Under the pieces are notes generated by a model. It saw nothing but the letters and a program-made list of their open reading frames with translations. It was not told the origin of the DNA and ran no database searches. From the NCBI GenBank assembly GCA_900322105.1, contig ONYV01000012.1, positions 1,726-29,446 of the forward strand: a stretch of 27,721 bases of DNA, given 5' to 3'. Made by a program: the position numbers and the translations under genes. This DNA comes from an uncultured Eubacteriales bacterium (GTDB lineage Bacteria > Bacillota > Clostridia > Oscillospirales > Acutalibacteraceae). Positions 21,197 to 27,721 of the stretch are shown one piece after another. Position 1 is the first letter of the stretch; each line of letters opens with the position of its first letter.

Positions 21197-23824
21197 TTAC
21201 TGTTTGGAAATTGCTTTTGTGATTGCCTTGCGGATCATGTCGATCGGAATGACCATGATAGAGATGCCGATGCAGATCAGCCAGTGGAGCGGCTCAAGAG
21301 CGTGTACGTTCAGGAAATCGCCGCCGAAGGTCACGAAAATAAACTGCATTGCAAAGATGATGAACATGACAATGAGGAACGTCTTGTTTCTGCCAATGTG
21401 TTCAAAGACATTGATGTGTTCTGTGCGGGCGTTGAAGCCGTTCCAGCTGATCGCCATCATAAAGGTCGCAAACAGCGCCGAGCAAAGGTAGACAGGTCTG
21501 CCGTCAGAAGCTAAGATATTGGCAGAATCGCCGAACCAGCCCGACATAAACGGAATAAAGAGGATGCCCAGGCACACAAAGGTGATATAAAGCGCGCTGA
21601 TGAGAATCTGAACGAACATCTTTTTGGTAACGATGCTTTCCTTTCTGGGGACGGGTTTGTCTTTCATATATTCCTTCAAAGCAGGTTCGCTGCCGAAAGC
21701 AATTGCGGCAAGAGTGTCCATCGCAAGGTTAATGAGCAGAAGCTGAACGACTGTCAGCACAACGTTGACGCCCATCAGAGGGCCTAAGAAGCAGATCAGC
21801 ACAGCCGCAACGTTGACGGTCAGCTGGAAGATCAGGAACTTTCTGATGCTCTTGAACATGGTTCTACCGTAAAGGATCGCTTTTTCGATCGAGAGGAAGT
21901 TATCGTCAAGGATCGTGATGTCGCCTGCTTCCTTGGCGACCTCCGTACCGCTGCCCATTGCAAAGCCGACATCGGCTTTTTTCAGCGCAGGCGAGTCATT
22001 CACGCCGTCACCTGTCATGCCGACTACATATTCCATTTCCTGCGCCACACGCACCAGACGGCTCTTGTCCGTCGGCAGCGCACGGGAAACGACTCTCAGG
22101 TGCGGCATGATCTCTTTGAGCTGATCGTCTGTCTTTTCGGCAAGTTCTGCGGAAGTGAGGGCTACGTCCTGATGAGATTGTAACAGTCCGGCTTCCTTTG
22201 CGATCGCCACAGCGGTCTCTTTTCTGTCGCCTGTGACCATCACGACCTGAATGCCTGCATTCTGCACTTCTCTGATCGCATCCACGGCTTCCTTACGCAC
22301 GTTATCACGGATGCTGAGCACGCACACAAGGGTCAGATCACCTTCTGCGTGATCTCCGAGTGCCTTTGCAACGGCTAACAGTCTCATGGAACGTCCTGCC
22401 TGCGTATCCATATAGGATGTCAGGTAATTTCTCTCTGTCAAAGGCTTGGTCGTGCCGTTTTCGTCAATATAGTGAGTACATCTTTCGATGATCTTTTCGG
22501 GCGCACCCTTGATGTATGTCATACTGCTGCCGTCCTTGATGACGGTGACGCTCGAATACTTCTTTGCGGAATCGAATGCATCAAAGGACTTGACTTCTTC
22601 CTTTGACATTTTGTTGACTGCATCGGATTCCATCAGAAACGCCATCAGTGCGCGGTCTGTGCTGTTGCCGCCGATAATCGCGCCCTCGCTGGCAACAGCG
22701 CCGTTGTTGATGCCGATCCCTGTGATGACATCGAACATCAGGCTCTTATTCATTTCAGAGAGTTTCTGATACACCTTTACATTGCCTGTGGCAAGCTCTA
22801 CAACAGACAGCTTGCCTTCGGTGATCGTACCTGTCTTGTCGCTGAACAGCAAACTCAGACTGCCGGCTGTTTCCAAGCCGTTTATCTTGCGGACAAGAAC
22901 GTTGTCCTTTGCCATTCTCAGACTCTGGAAGGACAGCAGGATCGAAGTCAGCATCGGCAGACCTTCAGGTACTGCGCAGACGATGACGGTGACGGCTACG
23001 GTGATCGCATCCAGGATCAAACGGAGCCATCCGAAGAAATCTGTCGGGATATTGCCCGTGAGCAGTGCTTTGAGCAGAACGGCAATGATGATCGCCGCTG
23101 CGCCGATATAGCCAAATACGGAGATCTGCTTAGCGAGCTTTCCGAGCTTGACCTGAAGCGGCGTTTCTCTGGTGTCCTCCTGAACTTCCAGCGCAAGCTG
23201 ACCGAACAGGGTGGTATCACCTACGTTGTCGATGCGGATATAGCCTTCGCCGCCGCATACGACTGTGCCTCTGTATGCGTAGAATTTGTTCAGCAGGTCT
23301 TTTTTGTCAAATGATTCGTTGTTTTCGTTCGGGTGCTTTTTAGCTTCTTCTGTTTCACCGTTCAGGGCGGACTGATCGACCTTGATCTCGCCCTCAACGA
23401 CCACGCCGTCCGCAGGGAACTTGTCGCCTGCCTGAACGAACACGATATCACCGACAACGACTTCGCTGACGTGGATCTCCTTCAAAGCGCCGTTTCTCAG
23501 CACCTTGGCGGTCTCCTTTGCTTCCTCTTCCTGTTTCAGAGCGGAAGCCTTGTTTTCCTGACGGTATTCACTGATGGAAGATACACCGTTTGCGATAAGG
23601 ATCGCGATCAATACACCGACAGGCTCAAACCATTCCGCCTGTCCGATACAAACCAGAACGACCTGCACAACCAGTGCAACCAGAAGGATCATGATCATCG
23701 GATCCTTGAAGCCCTCCAATATTTTTTTCCATAGCGGATCAGGAGGAATCTGCGTCAGTTCATTAGAACCATGTTCCTCTCGGCTTTTGAGTACCTGCTC
23801 ATCTGTCAATCCTTGCAGTTTCAT
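21197..23824 (-). CDS. PMCA-type calcium-translocating P-type ATPase
   Basis: 875 residues, full length for a P2-type pump. It has the actuator motif NGET (155-158), PEGLP in TM4 (286-290) for Ca2+ binding, the phosphorylation site DKTGT with Asp329, KGAPE in the nucleotide domain, TGDGVND at the hinge, and NLAMDTLAA in TM6, the second Ca2+-site signature of the plasma-membrane Ca2+-ATPase branch. About ten membrane helices are apparent. It exports Ca2+ using ATP. It heads the Ter cluster behind a strong promoter, and the coupling to Ca2+-binding TerD proteins suggests a shared response to cytoplasmic Ca2+ or metal stress. Confidence 0.94.
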   Translation of the reverse strand: MKLQGLTDEQVLKSREEHGSNELTQIPPDPLWKKILEGFKDPMIMILLVALVVQVVLVCIGQAEWFEPVGVLIAILIANGVSSISEYRQENKASALKQEEEAKETAKVLRNGALKEIHVSEVVVGDIVFVQAGDKFPADGVVVEGEIKVDQSALNGETEEAKKHPNENNESFDKKDLLNKFYAYRGTVVCGGEGYIRIDNVGDTTLFGQLALEVQEDTRETPLQVKLGKLAKQISVFGYIGAAAIIIAVLLKALLTGNIPTDFFGWLRLILDAITVAVTVIVCAVPEGLPMLTSILLSFQSLRMAKDNVLVRKINGLETAGSLSLLFSDKTGTITEGKLSVVELATGNVKVYQKLSEMNKSLMFDVITGIGINNGAVASEGAIIGGNSTDRALMAFLMESDAVNKMSKEEVKSFDAFDSAKKYSSVTVIKDGSSMTYIKGAPEKIIERCTHYIDENGTTKPLTERNYLTSYMDTQAGRSMRLLAVAKALGDHAEGDLTLVCVLSIRDNVRKEAVDAIREVQNAGIQVVMVTGDRKETAVAIAKEAGLLQSHQDVALTSAELAEKTDDQLKEIMPHLRVVSRALPTDKSRLVRVAQEMEYVVGMTGDGVNDSPALKKADVGFAMGSGTEVAKEAGDITILDDNFLSIEKAILYGRTMFKSIRKFLIFQLTVNVAAVLICFLGPLMGVNVVLTVVQLLLINLAMDTLAAIAFGSEPALKEYMKDKPVPRKESIVTKKMFVQILISALYITFVCLGILFIPFMSGWFGDSANILASDGRPVYLCSALFATFMMAISWNGFNARTEHINVFEHIGRNKTFLIVMFIIFAMQFIFVTFGGDFLNVHALEPLHWLICIGISIMVIPIDMIRKAITKAISKQ

Positions 23825-23897
23825 AATTTTCTCCTTTTTAGCCCGAAGCGTTAGTGTTCCACTCCTTCAAGCTCAAGTATTGTATCTGATATTTCAA

Positions 23898-23926
23898 ATT
23901 ATACAATAGTTTTCCAATTACGTCAA
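23898..23926 (-). promoter_or_regulatory. Promoter of the Ter cluster
   Basis: On the minus strand: TTGACG (23921-23926), 17 nt, TATAAT (23898-23903). The direct repeat CAATT(GT/A)CGTCAA at 23915-23926 and 23928-23940 (plus strand) covers and flanks the -35 and may be a regulator site. Confidence 0.78.
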
Positions 23927-23940
23927 GCAATTGTCGTCAA

Positions 23941-24240
23941 ACACCGACAAAAACATAATAAAAATCACATAAAAGATATGGATCTCTCCAAAAAATAGGA
24001 TCTCTCTGCCTGATTTATGAGATCGGATAGAATTTCTGTCACATTTGATTTTTTTGACGCATCCTGACAATATCAACAGACTTCTTCGGGAACCGGAGAA
24101 GTGCCGTATTACGCAGGATATTTTGTGCCGGAAAAAGCGTCTCGAGTGCAGCACTGCTTGGTGTCATGCAAGGGAGAGACACAAAGTAAGACGGTGCTTC
24201 GGAAGTTTCCAAGGAAGTCTAATGAATTCTGTACAACAAA
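23941..24240. other. Long intergenic region between divergent operons
   Basis: No credible protein gene was found between the Ter promoter and the acyltransferase promoter. The region holds the 143-bp inverted-repeat-bounded block described separately and A+T-rich flanking sequence. Confidence 0.5.
24078..24220. repeat. 143-bp block with imperfect inverted ends, containing hairpin repeat copy B
   Basis: The left end (from 24078, AGACTTCTTCGGGAACC) and the reverse complement of the right end (from 24220, AGACTTCCTTGGAAAC) match at about 20 of 29 positions. The left end itself forms a 9-bp hairpin with a GAA loop (24081-24101). A copy of that hairpin is at 19888-19916. It could be a MITE-like element or a structured RNA; neither is proven. 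Confidence 0.45.
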
Positions 24241-24252
24241 GCAATAAAGATA

Positions 24253-24281
24253 TTGACAGATATCGTCGAAAACAGTATAAT
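24253..24281 (+). promoter_or_regulatory. Promoter of the acyltransferase/GT8 operon
   Basis: TTGACA (24253-24258), 17 nt, TATAAT (24276-24281). The leader is about 65 nt and ends in GGAGG at 24344-24348. Confidence 0.85.
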
Positions 24282-24352
24282 TTATGATAGAATTTTTGTG
24301 TTTACCAATCAGTGCATGAAATTTGAACGATTCTCTTTCAGACGGAGGAACA

Positions 24353-25138
24353 ATGGATAAACGTAACATTATATATTATACAGACGAGCTGAACGACGAA
24401 TTTTCGACCGCTCAGATCGAACCGAAAAAGATCGATGAAAACTATGTGTATCTTCATCATTCTCTTTTTAAGCGCTTTACCCATTTCTTTTGGTATCGTA
24501 TCATCGCCACGCCGATCGCTTTTCTGTATGTCAGGTTTACCTTTCGACAGAAAACCATAGGACGCAAGGCTTTTTCAAAGTGCAAGGACAGCGGCTATTT
24601 TATGTACGGCAACCATACACAGGTCGTGGGCGATCCTTTTATTCCCAATATCATTAACTTTCCGAAAAACGACTATATCATCGTCCATCCCAACAATGTG
24701 TCGATCCCCGTTTTAGGCAAAGTCACCCCGTCTTTGGGCGCTTTGCCCATCCCTGACGGAAAGGCCGCTTTCAAAAACTTCAACGAAGCCATTGAAACAC
24801 ATATCAAACAAAAGCACGTTGTGGTGATCTACCCCGAAGCCCACATCTGGCCGTACTATACCAAAATACGCCCCTTTCCCGACACTTCTTTTACTTACCC
24901 CTGTAAGCTCAGCGCTCCTGTCTACTGTTTTACCAACACTTACCACAAGCCGAAGTTCGGCAAACAGCCAAAGATCATCACCTTTGTAGACGGTCCCTTT
25001 TTCCCCGACCCGGAACTTCCTCTCAAACAGCGCCGCAAAAAACTGCGGGATACGGTTTATGAAACCATGTGTGAGAGAGCCAAATCTTCGGATCACGAAC
25101 AGATCCGCTATATCAAAAAGGAAGAAGATCATGATTGA
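24353..25138 (+). CDS. PlsC-like (LPLAT) acyltransferase
   Basis: 261 residues. The catalytic block GNHTQVVGDPF (His88, Asp94) has five residues between His and Asp rather than the usual four. A later VVIYPEAHIWPY supplies the motif III-like site (Pro161-Glu162). A moderately hydrophobic segment near 47-62 may contact the membrane. Such enzymes transfer acyl chains to glycerol phosphate, sugars or other acceptors. ATG 24353 was chosen because GGAGG is 4 nt upstream; an earlier in-frame ATG at 24323 lies before that site. Its end overlaps the glycosyltransferase start by 8 bp. Acceptor unknown. Confidence 0.8.
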   Translation: MDKRNIIYYTDELNDEFSTAQIEPKKIDENYVYLHHSLFKRFTHFFWYRIIATPIAFLYVRFTFRQKTIGRKAFSKCKDSGYFMYGNHTQVVGDPFIPNIINFPKNDYIIVHPNNVSIPVLGKVTPSLGALPIPDGKAAFKNFNEAIETHIKQKHVVVIYPEAHIWPYYTKIRPFPDTSFTYPCKLSAPVYCFTNTYHKPKFGKQPKIITFVDGPFFPDPELPLKQRRKKLRDTVYETMCERAKSSDHEQIRYIKKEEDHD

Positions 25139-25961
25139 TATACTCTTTTGCGGCAATATCGGCGTTTTCGACGGAATGCTCACCTGCATCCTGTCTATCC
25201 TGAAACGCTCCAAAACCAAAGAACCCTTTACCTTTCACCTCTTTACGATGGATGTATCCCATCTGAAGGACAATTATGTGCCTGTCACGCAAAAACAGGT
25301 GGACTTTCTCAACGAGATCGTCAGAGGGTATCATGAGGATAATCGTGTGATGCTCTATGATGTGACGGAACACTATATGAACAGCTTTTCGGGTTGTCCG
25401 AACGAGGGCGCTTACTGCTCGCCCTATACGCTCATTCGTCTGTTTGCAGACCTCTATGAGAGCATTCCTGACAAGCTGCTGTATCTTGATACCGATATCA
25501 TGTTCAACAGAGATGTGCGGCTGCTTTGGAATGAGGATCTCTCAGGATTTGAATATGCCGCCGCTCCCGATCACTACGGAAAATATCTCATCCATCCGCA
25601 TTATATCAATGCAGGCGTGCTGCTGTTCAATATGAAGCTGTGCAGGGAAACAGGATTGTTTCGGAAAGCCCGTGAGTGGATTCAAAAAAAGAAGCTGCCC
25701 TTTGCTGACCAGAGCGCCATCATCCGTTCCACCACACGCCGCAAGATCCTGCCGCAGCGGTATAACGATCAGAAGTTTCTGCATGACCACACTGTGGTTC
25801 GCCACTTCTCCAAAAGACTGTTCTGGCTGCCTTATCCCCATACCGATAACATCAAGCAATATCATGTTGACAAAGTGCATTCCGTTTTCAAGTATCATCA
25901 GTTTGATGATATCCTGAACGAATACCTGACTTTGAAAGAGAATTTTAAGAAAAGGACATGA
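25131..25961 (+). CDS. GT8-family glycosyltransferase
   Basis: 276 residues. The GT8 fold is indicated by MIDILFCGN at the start, RLFADL, the metal-binding DTD (120-122, in LLYLDTDIMF), HYINAGVLLFN, and DQSAI. Members use UDP-sugars in surface glycan or glycolipid synthesis. The ATG at 25131 is preceded by AAAAGGAAG; it overlaps the acyltransferase stop by 8 bp, so the two are coupled. The late HXXG/KPW metal motif common in the family is not clear here; HHX patterns are replaced by VDKVHSVFK. Retaining mechanism is expected from the family. Confidence 0.85.
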   Translation: MIDILFCGNIGVFDGMLTCILSILKRSKTKEPFTFHLFTMDVSHLKDNYVPVTQKQVDFLNEIVRGYHEDNRVMLYDVTEHYMNSFSGCPNEGAYCSPYTLIRLFADLYESIPDKLLYLDTDIMFNRDVRLLWNEDLSGFEYAAAPDHYGKYLIHPHYINAGVLLFNMKLCRETGLFRKAREWIQKKKLPFADQSAIIRSTTRRKILPQRYNDQKFLHDHTVVRHFSKRLFWLPYPHTDNIKQYHVDKVHSVFKYHQFDDILNEYLTLKENFKKRT

Positions 25962-25965
25962 GTTT

Positions 25966-27721
25966 ATGAACCGGATAATTCCAATTTTTTACGCCTGTGA
26001 CGATAATTTCGTGAAATACACCATCGTTTCACTGTATTCAATGATTCAGAATGCCTCTGTTGAGTATCGGTACAAGGTTTACGTGCTGCATACTGAGATT
26101 TCCGAAGAAACGCAGCGCAAGGTGCAGGCTTTGAAAAACGACAACTTTTCTATCGAGTTTGTGGATATGACAGATTACCTCAAATCCATCTCCGACAAGC
26201 TGCCGCTGAGAGATTACTATTCCAAAACGACTTACTACCGTCTTTTTATCGCAGAAATGTACCCTGATTACAACAAAGCGATCTATATTGACAGCGATAC
26301 CATCGTTCAGGGCGATATCAGCGAGTTTTACAATACCGATATCAAAGATGCTTATGTCGGCGCCTGCCATGAACAGGTCATGCTGCAAGTGGATGAATTC
26401 GGCACTTATGTGGAAAAAGTTGTTGGTGTTTCACGATATAATTTCTTCAATGCGGGCATCCTGCTCATCAACTGCGATCAGTTCCGTCTGAAATTCGTGC
26501 TGGATAAGTTCCTCGACTATCTGCACTATTATAATTTCGTTGTCACACAGGACGAGGATTACCTCAACCTCATCTGCAAAGATCACGTTTACTGGATCGA
26601 CCAGCGCTGGAACACCGAGGTGTTCTGCGAGATCTCTTATCCTATCGAACAGGCAAATATGCTGCACTATATCATGACCAGCAAGCCTTGGCACTATGAG
26701 GACTGCAAACACGCCGATATTTTCTGGCGCTATGCAAAAGAAACCTCTGTCTATGAAGAGATACTGAATGTCCTGCATTCTTATTCTGACGAAGAAAAAG
26801 AAAAAGACAAGCTCGTGCAGGAAAAACTTGTCAAGCTCGCCATAACCGAGATCGAACGTGACGACAACTTCCTCAACCGCATCAACCGTGACAAACGCGC
26901 AAAAGATCGTGTGGAGATCCTCCATAAGATCGAACAGTTTGAACGGGAAGGAAGATTCGATGAGGACGTTGAAGCCGATCCTCCCGGACGTGTTCTCGAA
27001 CCGGACGAGATCGAATATATTCAAAAAAGCATCACCGACAAGCTGAAAGCAAAGATCGCTTTCATGATCGCTCACCGATTCGTCAACGGTCTGATCAAGG
27101 ACAAAAAATTCATCATCAAAGAAATGAGAGGTTTGGAAAACTTCACAAATCTCGACTGCGGCGCTGTCATCACCTGCAACCATTTCAACGCCTTTGACAG
27201 CTTTGCCATTCAGCTCACTTATGAAGCATCAGGGCACAAAGATCGCTCTTTCTGGAGAGTCATTCGTGAAGGCAACTATACTTCTTTCCCGGGCTTTTAC
27301 GGCTTTTTGATGCGCCACTGCAATACGCTTCCCCTTTCTTCTAACCGTAAGACCATGAAAAAGTTTATCGCCGCCACCAACGAACTGATACAAAACGGCA
27401 ACTTCGTTCTGTTCTACCCTGAACAGAGTATGTGGTGGAACTACCGCAAGCCAAAGCCTCTCAAGAGCGGTGCTTTTATGTTCGCTGCCAAAAACCACGC
27501 GCCTGTTCTGCCCTGTTTCATCACCATGAAGGATTCCGATGTGATGGGCGAAGATGGTTTCTATGTGCAGGAATACACCATTCATGTAGCAAAGCCCATT
27601 TTCCCTGACGAAAGCCTTCCCTACCGTAAGCAGATCGACGACATGATGCAGAAAAACTATGATGTCTGGAAAGATATCTACGAAAAAGAATATCACATCG
27701 CCCTGACCTACACCACCGAAA
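25966..27721 (+). CDS. GT8 glycosyltransferase fused to PlsC-like acyltransferase (3' end outside window)
   Basis: The frame is open from ATG 25966 to the right edge (585 codons seen) with AAAAGGA 9 nt upstream. Residues 1-270 are GT8: the DSD metal site is at 109-111 (YIDSDTIVQGD), then FFNAGILLINC, QDEDYLN and KPWHYE. A charged helical linker (about 275-370) follows. The second domain has NHFNAFD (His406, correct HX4D spacing) and FYPEQSMWW near 483-491, which are PlsC-type acyltransferase motifs. One chain could therefore glycosylate and acylate a common lipid or glycan acceptor. It follows the stand-alone acyltransferase and GT8 genes by 4 bp, duplicating their functions in one protein. 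Confidence 0.85.
   Translation, partial: MNRIIPIFYACDDNFVKYTIVSLYSMIQNASVEYRYKVYVLHTEISEETQRKVQALKNDNFSIEFVDMTDYLKSISDKLPLRDYYSKTTYYRLFIAEMYPDYNKAIYIDSDTIVQGDISEFYNTDIKDAYVGACHEQVMLQVDEFGTYVEKVVGVSRYNFFNAGILLINCDQFRLKFVLDKFLDYLHYYNFVVTQDEDYLNLICKDHVYWIDQRWNTEVFCEISYPIEQANMLHYIMTSKPWHYEDCKHADIFWRYAKETSVYEEILNVLHSYSDEEKEKDKLVQEKLVKLAITEIERDDNFLNRINRDKRAKDRVEILHKIEQFEREGRFDEDVEADPPGRVLEPDEIEYIQKSITDKLKAKIAFMIAHRFVNGLIKDKKFIIKEMRGLENFTNLDCGAVITCNHFNAFDSFAIQLTYEASGHKDRSFWRVIREGNYTSFPGFYGFLMRHCNTLPLSSNRKTMKKFIAATNELIQNGNFVLFYPEQSMWWNYRKPKPLKSGAFMFAAKNHAPVLPCFITMKDSDVMGEDGFYVQEYTIHVAKPIFPDESLPYRKQIDDMMQKNYDVWKDIYEKEYHIALTYTTE

Noticed and set aside
23825..23900. Possible yybP-ykoY (Mn2+) riboswitch before the Ca2+ ATPase
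   Set aside because: The predicted leader is only about 65 nt and none of the conserved loop sequences are present.
26431..27183. 250-codon minus-strand open frame
   Set aside because: It is an antisense shadow of the GT8-PlsC fusion, which has clear catalytic motifs and a ribosome binding site.

Overview
The window looks like a chromosomal segment of a low-to-moderate GC Firmicute, most likely a gut Ruminococcus or close Oscillospiraceae relative. This rests on Gram-positive features (LytR-CpsA-Psr cell-wall enzyme, PASTA pseudokinase, OmpR/HisKA two-component system, a lipoprotein with a standard lipobox), clean sigma-A type promoters with 17-18 nt spacers, AGGAGG-type ribosome binding sites, and Clostridia-type families (CD1871A-like CXXC tail, TIGR03943-like domain). 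Species cannot be fixed from sequence alone. No tRNA, rRNA, CRISPR array, transposase or phage gene was seen.

Layout. (1) 1-2340: the end of an LCP cell-wall transferase (+), a histidine phosphatase (-), and an XRE-type regulator (+) with its own promoter. (2) 2385-5312, minus strand: a metal-handling pair (a His-rich CobW/ZNG1-like metallochaperone GTPase, then a second CobW-like P-loop protein joined to a TIGR03943-like domain), and a divergent Sfp-type phosphopantetheinyl transferase. (3) 5663-7285, plus strand: a zinc-ribbon/pseudokinase/transmembrane/PASTA protein. (4) 7394-13461, minus strand: an apparent redox operon. It runs from a TlpA-like lipoprotein, through a membrane protein ending in a CXXC tail (probably frameshifted) and a NapH-like 4Fe-4S membrane protein fused to a TlpA domain, to an OmpR response regulator and its histidine kinase.

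(5) 13716-23824, minus strand: a large Ter-type stress cluster. In transcription order it has a PMCA-type Ca2+ P-type ATPase, two TerD proteins, a terminator-like hairpin, then a tightly packed run of AAA+-TerD fusion, ATP-grasp, PRTase-TRSP, StiP-PELOTA and HAD. The last five are separated by 3-7 bp or overlap by 4 bp. The combination matches the TerD-linked 'nucleoside-like metabolite' biosynthesis modules proposed from comparative genomics; the chemistry is unproven. (6) 24353-27721, plus strand, running off the window: a PlsC-like acyltransferase, a GT8 glycosyltransferase, and a GT8-PlsC fusion, probably making a glycolipid or surface glycan.

The most interesting points are the Ter cluster with a TerD domain lacking the acidic Ca2+ loop fused to an AAA+ ATPase; a hairpin motif shared between the middle of the Ter cluster and its upstream flank, where it forms one end of a 143-bp block with imperfect inverted ends; the redox operon with a likely A6 homopolymer frameshift; the pseudokinase; and the GT8-acyltransferase fusion.
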